A stretch of 64,000 bases of DNA from Cohnella laeviribosi DSM 21336 (GTDB lineage: Bacteria; Bacillota; Bacilli; Paenibacillales; Paenibacillaceae), in assembly GCF_000378425.1 (NCBI RefSeq), contig NZ_KB899815.1, positions 1,002 through 65,001 of the forward strand, in the 5' to 3' direction. The stretch's first letter is position 1, and the number at the start of each line of letters is the position of its first letter. Shown here one piece after another: positions 1 through 8,071 of this stretch. The position numbers were made by a program, and so were the translations under genes. The notes under the pieces are model-generated. The model was given only the letters and a program-made list of their open reading frames with translations, was not told where the DNA came from and ran no database searches.

Positions 1-5
1 CCCGC

Positions 6-86
6 CATGTAGTCCGTCCAGTACCCTTCTTTGCTGCCAGCCCCGACGATAACCCGTCATGTAGTCCGTCCAGTACCCTTCTTTGC
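6..86 (-). repeat. Two-copy array of the 52-bp-period dispersed repeat
   Basis: Two identical 29-bp copies lie at 6-34 and 58-86, exactly 52 bp apart. Read on the minus strand they contain the core GTACTGGACGGACTACATG. The same core, with three mismatches over 29 bp, is found at 29225-29253, and a five-copy array with the same 52-bp period lies at 13107-13335. The 23-bp spacer here differs from the 13.1 kb array. The array may continue left of the window. Confidence 0.85.
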
Positions 87-154
87 CTCCAACCCCGCTG
101 CTCGCCCGCTTGCAATTGCCGTTCCGACCGGTCCGGTGTTGATGCCATACTGTG

Positions 155-213
155 CTAATAAAAATAAACCTCCAATCCCCCCCTTTTACAGAGGGGTTGA
201 AGGTTCATTTTTT
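155..213. terminator. Bidirectional Rho-independent terminator
   Basis: An imperfect stem pairs 167-180 with 193-205. It is flanked by an A-rich run on the left (a T-rich tail for minus-strand transcripts) and TTTTTT on the right. It probably ends the MATE gene transcript and may also end a plus-strand transcript from outside the window. Confidence 0.6.
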
Positions 214-308
214 ATATGGCACCGGATAATCGGGCAGCCCCTTTTAGGACAGCTCCCATAACCGCTGCGCCGAAAATACGGCCAGAAGGCCAGTCCGGCG
301 GAAAGAAA

Positions 309-1655
309 TCAGTGCGCCGCCTCTTTTAATTTGACCGCATGCCAATCGGTCCGGTAAAAGCGAATCATGACGGTAAGCCCAAGCACGGTAAGGAACGTGT
401 ACAACGACAGCCAGGCGCCCATGCTGCCCCAGTCGAGCACCATAATCAACAGATAGGCGAGCGGCACGAACAGCAGGAAATTCAGCGCCAGCGAAGAGCG
501 CATCAGAAAGGCGGTATCGCCCGCCCCGCGAAGCCCGCCGGCATAGAAATTGTAAAACCCGTCGAAAATTTGCAAATAGGCGGATACCTCGATCAAATGG
601 GCCGCGACTTCGTAGACCGCCGGGTCCTTGCTGTAAATTTGCGCGATCGGAACCGCCCAGATCAGCTCGGCCGTGCCGAGCAGAAACAGGAAGATCGAGC
701 CGAGAACGGCGGTATCCGTTCCCGCTCTGCGCGCGGCCAGCGCCTCGCCCCTTCCGATCGCCTGCCCGACGAGAATCGTCGCCGTCGTTCCGAACGCGAA
801 CGCGGGCATAAAGCCGAACGACATGACGTTCAGCGCGACTTCGTTCGCCGCCAGCGCCTGGTCGCCGAGTCTGGCGACGAACATGGTGAAGATGTACATC
901 GACACGCTCATCGAAAATTCCTGAAGCCCCAGCTTGCCGCTCTCCCGAAAGACAAGGCGCAGCTCGCTCCAATCGATCTTCGGCCGAATTCGCGTTCCGA
1001 ACTTGCTATGCTTCAGCCCCCAGAAAACGAACATGCAGCAGGCGAGCTGAAACGCTTCGCCGATCAAAATCGCGTAGCCGTTGCCGGCCAGGCCGAGCTC
1101 CGGCAGCCCCCAGGCGCCTTCGATCAGCGCATACGTCAGCAGAACCATCAGCCCGTTGCTGGCGAGAGAGATGACCATCGGCGACCGCGTATCGCCGACG
1201 CCGCGGAAAAATCCGTGAAACATGAAGCTGACGATGCCGAGCGCCTGGGCCCAAAACCTGAGCTCGACGTACTGTCCGCCCGCCGCCACCAGTTCGTCCG
1301 AACCGCCGCTTAAGGCGAGTACGGCCCTGCCGCCGCAAATCCCGGCAACGGCGATCAGCACGGCGACGGCCGCGCTGGCCGCCAGCGCCAGATACGTGCG
1401 CTGGATTCCTTTTTTCATTTCGCCCGAACCGTAGTTCTGGGCGACCAGGTAATTCACCGTGTGTCCGATTCCCGAGAAGAGGGCGAACACGTTGTACATG
1501 ATAATGTTGGTTACGCCCACGACCGCAATCGCGACGTATCCCAAATGGCCGACCATAATCAGGTTAATGGAACCGGTGGCCGTTTGCGTGGCAAAAGAGA
1601 AAAATGAAGGCAGCGCCAACAGCAAAATTTGCGTCCATTTGCGAAAAAGATTCAT
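309..1655 (-). CDS. MATE family multidrug/Na+ efflux transporter
   Basis: The 448-residue product is very hydrophobic and has the length and two-lobed layout (about 12 membrane helices) of MATE transporters. The N-terminal signature around residues 18-40 (FFSFATQTATGSINLIMVGH) and the matching segment in the second half (LGLQEFSMSVSMYIFTMFVA) resemble the paired helices that line the MATE cavity. MATE proteins export cationic drugs or metabolites in exchange for H+ or Na+; the substrate cannot be read from sequence. The gene appears to be transcribed alone, with a hairpin and T-run about 100 bp past the stop. Confidence 0.9.
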   Translation of the reverse strand: MNLFRKWTQILLLALPSFFSFATQTATGSINLIMVGHLGYVAIAVVGVTNIIMYNVFALFSGIGHTVNYLVAQNYGSGEMKKGIQRTYLALAASAAVAVLIAVAGICGGRAVLALSGGSDELVAAGGQYVELRFWAQALGIVSFMFHGFFRGVGDTRSPMVISLASNGLMVLLTYALIEGAWGLPELGLAGNGYAILIGEAFQLACCMFVFWGLKHSKFGTRIRPKIDWSELRLVFRESGKLGLQEFSMSVSMYIFTMFVARLGDQALAANEVALNVMSFGFMPAFAFGTTATILVGQAIGRGEALAARRAGTDTAVLGSIFLFLLGTAELIWAVPIAQIYSKDPAVYEVAAHLIEVSAYLQIFDGFYNFYAGGLRGAGDTAFLMRSSLALNFLLFVPLAYLLIMVLDWGSMGAWLSLYTFLTVLGLTVMIRFYRTDWHAVKLKEAAH

Positions 1656-1757
1656 GTCCGTATGAATGCTCCGTTCAAAAAGATGGGCGCTCTTTTTTTC
1701 AGTTTGACCGAACCGCTTCCTGCTGTCAACTCAGGTTTCGCGCCGGCCGGACAAACG

Positions 1758-1790
1758 AAAAAAGGCTGCGCCCTGAAGCCGGGCGCAACC
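1758..1790 (-). terminator. Rho-independent terminator of the LytTR gene
   Basis: A 10-bp stem (1764-1773 with 1781-1790, one G-T pair) and 7-nt loop are followed on the minus strand by six T residues. It lies 14 bp past the stop of the LytTR gene. Confidence 0.85.
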
Positions 1791-1803
1791 TCGACGCGCA
1801 ATC

Positions 1804-2190
1804 TTAATCGGAACCGAACAATGGTTTGGAAAAAGGCTTGTATTTGGAAGGGGTCTCCTTCACCAGATGATGGACTTTCTTCACGTTCGCCTCGGAGACG
1901 GTCGCAAACCGGCTGTCCTTATCCCAGGGATAATCGAAGTAGACCTTGCGCGTTTTCGGGTCGAACGCCTGCGCCAGATGGAGATTGGCAAGATTCGTCC
2001 GGTCCAGCCGCTCAAAGCCGTGTTCCTTGAACAGAATGTACAGCTCTTCCAATGTCGTCGGATAATAATAGGTGTCTTCCTTCGTCAAAAAAACCGGTCC
2101 ATTGGGCGTTGGCTTGACAACCACGATATCCATCAGATCCAACGTACAGGGCCTGCCTTCGCGGTCCAACAACCGGATTTGCTCCCCCAT
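1804..2190 (-). CDS. LytTR-family DNA-binding domain protein
   Basis: A 128-residue protein made almost entirely of a LytTR-like domain: a beta strand (IVVVKPTPNGPVFLTK), a short helix (TLEELYILFKEHGF), then DRTNLANLHLAQAFDPKTRKVYF, which matches the LytTR pattern in which a conserved Asn follows a short helix and leads into a basic hairpin. It has no receiver domain and no membrane segment, so it would be a stand-alone DNA-binding regulator in the cytoplasm. A GGAGG site precedes the ATG. It has its own promoter (2271-2299) and terminator. The target genes are unknown. Confidence 0.72.
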   Translation of the reverse strand: MGEQIRLLDREGRPCTLDLMDIVVVKPTPNGPVFLTKEDTYYYPTTLEELYILFKEHGFERLDRTNLANLHLAQAFDPKTRKVYFDYPWDKDSRFATVSEANVKKVHHLVKETPSKYKPFSKPLFGSD

Positions 2191-2270
2191 GGCTTCGATC
2201 CCTCCAAAAATACGCCTGATAGTGCTAGATTAAGTATCCGTCATCCGCAGATTATGAAATATTTGCCATA

Positions 2271-2299
2271 ATTATAGAATAATGACTCTCTTATTGCAA
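2271..2299 (-). promoter_or_regulatory. Sigma-A type promoter for the LytTR gene
   Basis: On the minus strand TTGCAA (2294-2299) and TATAAT (2271-2276) are separated by 17 bp. The predicted start of transcription is about 75 bp ahead of the LytTR start codon. Confidence 0.7.
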
Positions 2300-2369
2300 C
2301 CGTCCATACGAGAAATCTGAAAAAATGTGGATAAATTAATCTTTTTGTCAATTAGACGATGTTAAACCA

Positions 2370-4265
2370 TCAGCGGTTCAACAGGCTGCCCACGTATCGT
2401 AACAGTTCATTGGCGCAAACCGGGCAGTAGCTGTGCTCCTCGATGAGCCGCTTCGTCACTTCGTTGATCCGCTTGAGCTGATTTTCGTCCGGCGTCTTGG
2501 TTGAGGTCGTAATCTTCACGATGTCCTTCAGGTCGGCAAAAAGCTTTTTCTCGATCGCCTCGCGCAGGCGCTCGTGCGTGTTGTAGTCGAATTTCTTCCC
2601 TTTGCGGGAATACGCGGAGATCCGGATCAGGATTTCCTCGCGGAACGCTTTTTTCGCGTTTTCCGACACGCCGATCTGCTCCTCGATCGATCGCATCAGC
2701 CGCTCGTCCGGGTCCATCTCTTCGCCGGTAAGCGGATCTTTGATTTTGGTCCAGTTGCAATACGACTCGATATTGTCCAAATAATTTTCAAACAGCGTGC
2801 GGGCCGACTCTTCGAACGAATAGACAAACGCCTTCTGGATTTCCTTTTTGGCCAGATTGTCGTATTCCTGGCGCGCCACCGAAATGAAGTTCAGGTATTT
2901 CTCCCGCTCCTCTTTCGTGATCGAAGGATGCTGGTCGAGGCCGTCCTTGAGCGCCCGGAGCACATCCAGCGCATTGATGCAGGGAAGGTCGTGCTTGATC
3001 AGCGCGCTCGAAATCCGGTTGATGACGTACCGGGGATCGATGCCGGACATCCCCTCGTCGGCGTATTCGTTTTGCATTTCCTTCAGGTCCGCTTCCTTGA
3101 AGCCCTCCACTTCCTCGCCGTCGTACAGGCGCATCTTTTTGACCAGGTCCATGCCCTGCTTCTTCGATTCCTTAAGCCGGGTCAGAATCGAGAACACCGC
3201 GGCGGACCGCAGCGCATGCGGCGCAATATGGATGTGGTTCATATCGGACTGCTTGATCAGCTTGGCGTAAATTTTCTCTTCTTCCGACACTTTCAAGTTG
3301 TACGGGATCGGCATGACGATCATCCGCGACTGAAGCGCCTCGTTCTTCTTGTTGGCGATAAACGCTTTATACTCCGATTCGTTCGTGTGGGCCACGATTA
3401 ACTCGTCCGCGCTAATGAGAGCGAACCGCCCGGCCTTGAAGTTGCCTTCCTGCGTCAGCGACAGAAGGTTCCACAGAAACTTCTCGTCGCATTTGAGCAT
3501 TTCCTGAAACTCCATCAGCCCCCGGTTGGCCTTGTTGAGCTCTCCGTCGAACCGGTAAGCCCGGGGATCCGATTCCGAGCCGTATTCGGTGATCGTCGAA
3601 AAGTCGATGCTGCCCGTCAGGTCGGCGATATCCTGGGATTTCGGATCGGATGGGCTGAACGTGCCGATGCCGACGCGATTTTCCTCGGAGATGAACACCC
3701 GTTCGACCGGCACCTTCATAATATCTCCATCAAATTCCGTTCGCAAGCGCATTTGGCAAGACGGACAAAGGTTGCCTTCGATGCGCACCTTCAGCTCCCG
3801 CTCCACCTCCGGCCGCAGCTCGTGCGGGATCAGGTGCAGCGGCTCCTCGTGCATCGGGCAACCCCGGATCGCGTAAACCGCGCCGCGCGGCGTTCGCGAA
3901 TACTGCTCCAACCCTCGCTTCAGCATCGCGACGATCGTCGATTTGCCGCCGCTTACCGGGCCCATGAGTAAAAGAATCCGTTTGCGGACATCCAGCCTGC
4001 GCGCCGCCGAATGGAAATATTCTTCAACCAGCTTTTCAATGGTCCGGTCCAGCCCGTAAATCTCGTTCTCGAAAAATTTGTATCGCTTACGGTCTCCGAT
4101 CTCCTCGACGCCCTGCGCCATAATCATGTCGTATACCCGGGCATGTGCGGTCATCGCCGGAGTCGGATCGCGGCGCAACAGCTCAATGTAATCCGCGAAG
4201 GTTCCGGACCATGCAAGCCTCTCGCTTTCAGCCCGGTACTCCGCGATCCGTTTGAATATATCCAT
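2370..4265 (-). CDS. prkA: PrkA serine protein kinase / AAA+ protein
   Basis: The 631-residue product has the PrkA layout: an AAA+ domain with Walker A GPVSGGKST at residues 102-110, an inserted Cys-rich loop (CPMHEEP ... CPSCQ) and the C-terminal PrkA kinase-like domain ending in CPVCANELL. Length and motifs match B. subtilis PrkA, which is made during sporulation and in E. coli (YeaG) acts in nitrogen and stress responses. GGAGG sits 7 bp ahead of the ATG. In many genomes prkA is followed by yhbH (DUF444) and spoVR; neither is present here, as the next gene downstream is the LytTR regulator. Whether kinase or protease activity is the main function in this organism is open. Confidence 0.95.
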   Translation of the reverse strand: MDIFKRIAEYRAESERLAWSGTFADYIELLRRDPTPAMTAHARVYDMIMAQGVEEIGDRKRYKFFENEIYGLDRTIEKLVEEYFHSAARRLDVRKRILLLMGPVSGGKSTIVAMLKRGLEQYSRTPRGAVYAIRGCPMHEEPLHLIPHELRPEVERELKVRIEGNLCPSCQMRLRTEFDGDIMKVPVERVFISEENRVGIGTFSPSDPKSQDIADLTGSIDFSTITEYGSESDPRAYRFDGELNKANRGLMEFQEMLKCDEKFLWNLLSLTQEGNFKAGRFALISADELIVAHTNESEYKAFIANKKNEALQSRMIVMPIPYNLKVSEEEKIYAKLIKQSDMNHIHIAPHALRSAAVFSILTRLKESKKQGMDLVKKMRLYDGEEVEGFKEADLKEMQNEYADEGMSGIDPRYVINRISSALIKHDLPCINALDVLRALKDGLDQHPSITKEEREKYLNFISVARQEYDNLAKKEIQKAFVYSFEESARTLFENYLDNIESYCNWTKIKDPLTGEEMDPDERLMRSIEEQIGVSENAKKAFREEILIRISAYSRKGKKFDYNTHERLREAIEKKLFADLKDIVKITTSTKTPDENQLKRINEVTKRLIEEHSYCPVCANELLRYVGSLLNR

Positions 4266-4437
4266 GCCGCTTCCTCCCTCGTTCTCTGTCTCTCCCGTTA
4301 CGAAACGTATTACATAAGTATGCGGCTAGTTCGACGATCTTGCTCCGAAAACGCGATGAAAAATACCGCGGCCCTTCCCATGTCAGCTTTGGACGGCGCC
4401 GGGACGCGGCTCGGCCGGAAAAAAGCGGCGTTCGTGC

Positions 4438-4443
4438 TATAAT
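4438..4443 (+). promoter_or_regulatory. -10 element for the DUF2161 gene
   Basis: A TATAAT lies about 45 bp ahead of the GTG start at 4488. No good -35 hexamer is visible at 16-18 bp spacing, so only the -10 is claimed. Confidence 0.45.
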
Positions 4444-4487
4444 GTAAAAAATCATCGCGATTCGAAAATGCAGGAGGCCGTTTATCC

Positions 4488-5420
4488 GTGGCAGTCAAAC
4501 GGGAGACCGAACTGTATGCGCCGATCAAAGCCTTTTTCGTCCGGCGCGGCTACGAAGTGAAGGCGGAAGTGCTCGGCTGCGACCTGGTCGCGGTCCGCGC
4601 GGCGGACGCGCGCCCCGTCATCGTGGAAATGAAGAAAACCTTTACGCTGCCCTTGCTGCTGCAGGGAATCGACCGGCAGCGGACCGGCGCCGAAGTATGG
4701 CTTGCCGTCGAACGGAACCGGGCCAAGAAAGGGGCCCGCAACCAGCGGTTTCAGGAGCTGACCGCGCTGTGCAGGCGGCTGTCGCTCGGGCTCATCACCG
4801 TCACCTTCTACAAGACGAAAGAACCCGCCGTCGAGGTGTGGTGCGAGCCCGGCCCGATCCGGGCAAGCGCCGGTACGGCCGCCGACCCGCTCAAGCCGCC
4901 GCCGGAGACCGCCGGTCCGGCCGGCTCCGCCTATGGCCTTGCCGCGGACGGCCGCAAACGGGCCGGCGCGGCAAAGATTATGAAAGAGTTCGCCGCCCGC
5001 AGCGGCGACTACAACACCGGGGGCAGCTCGGGGCGCAAGCTGGTCACCGCCTACCGCGAGCGGGCGATCCGCTGCGCCCTTGCGCTCCGCTGCCATGGCG
5101 AGCTTCCCCCGCGGGAGGTCGGGAGACTGACCGGCGCCCCGGATGCCGCCCGGATGCTCCGGGACAACCACTACGGATGGTTCCGGCACGTAAGGCGCGG
5201 CGTGTACGGATTGACCGACGCCGGGCACGCCGCCCTGGACGAATACGAAGCGGTCGCGTCGGTCCTGGCGGCCCGTTACGAGTGGGCGGCCGGCTGGACG
5301 GCGGCAAGAGCGGCCGCCGGGGAAGTTTCCGCCGCCAGCGCGGACGGCGGCGAAGCCGCCGCTTTCGGGCGTGCGCGAGGGACTGCCCGCGCTCCCGGCT
5401 CCAAGCCCGAAAACGGCTAG
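4488..5420 (+). CDS. DUF2161 PD-(D/E)XK nuclease-like protein
   Basis: A 310-residue protein starting at GTG 4488, preceded by CAGGAGG. The N-terminal 110 residues show a PD-(D/E)XK-type pattern: D32, then E47-M-K49 in the segment PVIVEMKKTF, as in restriction-endonuclease-like folds. The C-terminal half (from about residue 175) contains a winged-helix-like region with REVGRLTGAP and YGWFRHVRRGVYGL. This matches the DUF2161 family, annotated as putative phosphodiesterases of unknown role. The last codons overlap by 4 bp with the convergent gene at 5417-6532. No restriction or defence partner genes are adjacent. Confidence 0.75.
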   Translation: MAVKRETELYAPIKAFFVRRGYEVKAEVLGCDLVAVRAADARPVIVEMKKTFTLPLLLQGIDRQRTGAEVWLAVERNRAKKGARNQRFQELTALCRRLSLGLITVTFYKTKEPAVEVWCEPGPIRASAGTAADPLKPPPETAGPAGSAYGLAADGRKRAGAAKIMKEFAARSGDYNTGGSSGRKLVTAYRERAIRCALALRCHGELPPREVGRLTGAPDAARMLRDNHYGWFRHVRRGVYGLTDAGHAALDEYEAVASVLAARYEWAAGWTAARAAAGEVSAASADGGEAAAFGRARGTARAPGSKPENG

Positions 5421-6532
5421 CCGAGCCGGGCCAGCATCTCGTTCACCGAAGCCTCGAAAAGCTTCACGCCGGTGCGAATTTGCTTTTCCTCCGTATGAAC
5501 GGCGGTTATCCTCAGCTTGCAGCGGTCCGGCTCGTCGGCGTAGAACGCGCTTCCCGGCTGAAACAGCAGGCCGTGCAGCCATGCCGCCCGCAGCAGGACG
5601 TCTCCGTCCAGCCCTTCCGGCAGCGAAACCCATACGTGCATGCCTTCCTGCGGCTCCGTCCAGGACAGCGACGGCCATTTGTTAAGCTTCAGCTTTAATT
5701 GCTCCAGCAGCAAGCCGATTCTGGCGCGGCAGACAAACCGCTGCGTCGCGAGCAGCGGCTCCAGCGTTTCCGGCAGCACCAGATCGGCGGCGGCCCGCTG
5801 ATCGCGGAGCGCAACCTGCGCCGGACCGCCGCGGCTCGTCAGCATCCGGAGCCGTTCGTCGCCGATGCCCCGGCAGGCCAGCCAGCCGAGCCGCAGATCG
5901 GCGACGAGACCGGGAGGCAGCTCCCCGACCGAGCAGAACGCGGCGCCCGCCTCCGCTTCCGGATCGGTTCCCCGGCGGCCCGGAAGCAGCAGCGCCTGGC
6001 GGTCGTCCCGCAGCAGCATCACGCCCGCATCCCGGCATCGTTCGGCGAGCGCGAGCCGCCGCTCTCCGCTCCAACCCCTTCCCTCCGGATCGGTACACGC
6101 AACCGCCGCATACACGAGCTTCGGACGATATTGTTTGAGCGCATGCGACAGCGCCTCCGGGTCCATGCCGTCCTGATCTCCGGGAACGGATACCGGAATT
6201 GCGCCCAACCGATTAAAAAGCTGCAGCGCCGAACGGCTGGTGGGCCGTTCGACAAGCACCACGTCCTGAACGCGCAGCAGACTTCGCGCCAGCCATTCGA
6301 TCGCGGCATCCGCGCCTTGCGCGATGAAGACCCGGGACGGGTCCCCTTCCGCGGCCGACCGGGCCGCCTCTTCGGCGATCCGCTCCCTCAGCGCGCCCAA
6401 ACCTTGCGCTTGTTCGTCCGCCTCCTCCTGTTTATTCCTTTCGGCAAACCTTTCGGTCCTCTCTTCCCATTCCCCGGCGCCGATCAGCCCATCCTTGGGC
6501 CATCCGCCCATCCAATTGATGATTCGGCTCAC
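5417..6532 (-). CDS. Aminotransferase-fold protein lacking the PLP lysine
   Basis: A 371-residue protein with the class I/II aminotransferase layout as found in the C-terminal half of MocR regulators, but with no N-terminal winged helix. The aspartates expected to face the pyridine nitrogen (D176/D177) and the RLGW segment (214-217) are present. The stretch in between, where the Schiff-base lysine should be, reads SVGELPPGLVAD. There is no lysine at all between K138 and K280. It is therefore probably not a PLP enzyme in the normal sense. The GTG start at 6532 is preceded by GGAGGAG at 5 bp. It overlaps the DUF2161 gene tail by 4 bp. Confidence 0.7.
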   Translation of the reverse strand: MSRIINWMGGWPKDGLIGAGEWEERTERFAERNKQEEADEQAQGLGALRERIAEEAARSAAEGDPSRVFIAQGADAAIEWLARSLLRVQDVVLVERPTSRSALQLFNRLGAIPVSVPGDQDGMDPEALSHALKQYRPKLVYAAVACTDPEGRGWSGERRLALAERCRDAGVMLLRDDRQALLLPGRRGTDPEAEAGAAFCSVGELPPGLVADLRLGWLACRGIGDERLRMLTSRGGPAQVALRDQRAAADLVLPETLEPLLATQRFVCRARIGLLLEQLKLKLNKWPSLSWTEPQEGMHVWVSLPEGLDGDVLLRAAWLHGLLFQPGSAFYADEPDRCKLRITAVHTEEKQIRTGVKLFEASVNEMLARLG

Positions 6533-6732
6533 CGCAGCTCCTCCTTCATGCGTTTAAAGGAGTTGACGCGCAACGATGCAGAAAAGATCCCCTTTCGTCG
6601 ATCCGGTTAGAGTCGTTTCCGCGAATGCGGGCGCACCCCGGACAAGGACGGCGCAGCCGCTTTTCTCGCGTCTATCTATATGTATGCCGGACAATCGCAA
6701 TATTTTGCGTTTTCTTTTTGCCTGGTGTTGGT

Positions 6733-6738
6733 TATAAT
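6733..6738 (+). promoter_or_regulatory. -10 element for the 36-residue peptide gene
   Basis: TATAAT lies 27 bp ahead of the ATG at 6766; a weak -35 (TTTCTT near 6711) is possible. The transcript leader would be about 20 nt and carry the GGAGGTG ribosome site. Confidence 0.45.
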
Positions 6739-6765
6739 AAAGAAAGTCCAGTGGAGGTGTGGAAC

Positions 6766-6876
6766 ATGTTTCTGGGGATGAGCGATAAATTCTGGGTTGT
6801 CATTCTTGTGCTGGCCATGCTGCTTACCGCCATTCTGACGGCAGCTTATCAGGACGACAAGACGAAGGGGCTGTAA
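6766..6876 (+). CDS. 36-residue single-pass membrane peptide
   Basis: A short reading frame with a strong ribosome site (GGAGGTG, 6 bp ahead of the ATG) and a TATAAT just upstream. The peptide has a short polar start (MFLGMSDK), one membrane-spanning stretch (FWVVILVLAMLLTAILTA) and a charged tail (YQDDKTKGL), so an N-in/C-out or N-out/C-in single helix. It has no recognisable family. It is flanked by its own apparent promoter and a hairpin, which supports a real transcription unit. Confidence 0.6.
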   Translation: MFLGMSDKFWVVILVLAMLLTAILTAAYQDDKTKGL

Positions 6877-6937
6877 TCGCAAGTTTCTTTCGGCTTTGTT
6901 CTTTTGCGTGGATCGGGAATGTCCATAAGGGGGATTT

Positions 6938-6987
6938 AAAAACGCCGCGCCAATGCCCATGAAGGCAAGGTCGATCCGGCGTTTTTT
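6938..6987. terminator. Possible bidirectional terminator
   Basis: AACGCCG (6941-6947) can pair with CGGCGTT (6977-6983) across a 29-nt loop, followed by TTTTTT on the plus strand. The loop is long, so this is a moderate call. Confidence 0.4.
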
Positions 6988-7084
6988 GCGTTGGATGGAA
7001 AGCTCATGCCAAAGAGCCGTCCGCAAGGCCGGGATTCGGCGATTCGGACGACTCCAGAAAAAAGGATTCGCTTAGCGGCAGACC

Positions 7085-7327
7085 CTACAGCTTCGCCATT
7101 TCGTCGATACATTGCGCGCAAACGTAGCGTTCTTTGAATTCGCCCACGGATTCCATCGAACCGCAAAATACGCAGCGGGGACGATAGCGCTCCAAAATAA
7201 TGTGGTCGCCCTGCACCAAAATTTCGACAGGATCCCCTTCATTCATTTGGTACCGTTTGCGCAGCGATTTCGGCAGCACGATGCGGCCCAGTTGGTCTAC
7301 CTTCCGAACGACTCCAGCAGGTTTCAA
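7085..7327 (-). CDS. AbrB/SpoVT-type regulator with zinc-ribbon-like tail
   Basis: An 80-residue transition-state-type regulator. Residues 1-50 form the swapped-hairpin AbrB DNA-binding domain (GVVRKVDQLGRIVLPKSLRK). The tail has two CxxC pairs (CVFC, CAQC) that could bind zinc. Start choice: the TTG at 7327 is preceded by GGAGG with 7-bp spacing and gives the family-typical MKPAGVVRKVD. The in-frame ATG at 7342 overlaps that ribosome site and has none of its own, so it is rejected. AbrB-type proteins repress stationary-phase genes in growing Bacilli. The closest paralogue type (AbrB or Abh) is not decided. Confidence 0.85.
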   Translation of the reverse strand: MKPAGVVRKVDQLGRIVLPKSLRKRYQMNEGDPVEILVQGDHIILERYRPRCVFCGSMESVGEFKERYVCAQCIDEMAKL

Positions 7328-7448
7328 CGTACTTCCTCCCATTCATTTCCCGGTAATCTTGGCTGGTTATTCGCATTGAACCGTTAACCGTCTGTTACAT
7401 TTCGATAGGAACAAAATCGATTCCTTCCGGCCGACGGATTTGCTTAAC

Positions 7449-7454
7449 ATTATA
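7449..7454 (-). promoter_or_regulatory. -10 element for the AbrB-type gene
   Basis: TATAAT on the minus strand lies about 120 bp ahead of the TTG start in a strongly A+T-rich stretch. The -35 is not clear. Confidence 0.4.
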
Positions 7455-7503
7455 CAAGATTTCAATAAATTTTGAGCGATTTCGTCAATTTTTGTCGAAT
7501 ATT

Positions 7504-7968
7504 TTATTGCAGGCCAAAAAACCCGTTTTGCCTAAGCGCCTCGTATACGACGATCGCCGCCGAATTGGCGAGGTTCAGCGAACGCACCTTGTCCGTCATC
7601 GGCAGCCGCATGCAGGTGTCGGGATTTGCGTCCAGCAGCGCTTGCGGCAGTCCCTTCGTCTCTTTCCCGAACACGAAAAAATCCCCGTCGCGGAACCGGA
7701 AATCGCTGTACCGTTTTTGGGCGCGCGTGCTGGTGTAAAAAAAACGCCCTTCGGGATATGCGGCCTGAACCTCTTGAAAGGAATCGTAATACGTAATGTC
7801 GACGGCATACCAGTAATCCAGTCCGGCCCGCTTCAGCTCCCGGTCGTCCGTCGAAAACCCGAGCGGACGCACCAGGTGCAGCCGCGTTCCGGTCGCAGCG
7901 CAGGTTCTGGCGATGTTGCCCGTATTGGCCGGAATTTCCGGCTCCACAAGCACGATGTTCAGTGCCAT
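7504..7968 (-). CDS. trmL: tRNA (cytidine/uridine-34 2'-O)-methyltransferase TrmL
   Basis: A 154-residue SPOUT methyltransferase. The three family motifs are visible: NTGNIART (15-22), FGKETKGLP (101-109) and VRSLNLANSAA (129-139), which form the trefoil knot that binds S-adenosylmethionine. Length and motifs match TrmL (YibK/CspR), which methylates the ribose of wobble base 34 in tRNA-Leu isoacceptors. It follows serC on the same strand after about 100 bp; a GC-rich hairpin lies in between. Confidence 0.93.
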   Translation of the reverse strand: MALNIVLVEPEIPANTGNIARTCAATGTRLHLVRPLGFSTDDRELKRAGLDYWYAVDITYYDSFQEVQAAYPEGRFFYTSTRAQKRYSDFRFRDGDFFVFGKETKGLPQALLDANPDTCMRLPMTDKVRSLNLANSAAIVVYEALRQNGFFGLQ

Positions 7969-8015
7969 CGTTTGCCCTCCTAGCGGTTAGATTCGCAGCT
8001 TGTCGCGCATGCAAA

Positions 8016-8039
8016 GACCGCGGCCAAGGCGCCGCGGTC
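8016..8039 (-). terminator. GC-rich hairpin between serC and trmL
   Basis: A perfect 8-bp stem (GACCGCGG with CCGCGGTC) and 8-nt loop, but only three T residues follow on the minus strand. It may be a weak terminator or an RNA processing or stability element. Confidence 0.4.
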
Positions 8040-8071
8040 CGAAAAGGGGTTACGCTTTGAACGATGGGCGG

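Noticed and set aside
4266-4330. SigE-type sporulation promoter ahead of prkA
   Set aside because: A CATACTTA string resembles a SigE -10, but no matching -35 is visible at the right spacing.
4488-6532. A defence island built on the DUF2161 nuclease-like gene
   Set aside because: No restriction, toxin, methylase or mobile genes are nearby; the neighbours are household genes.
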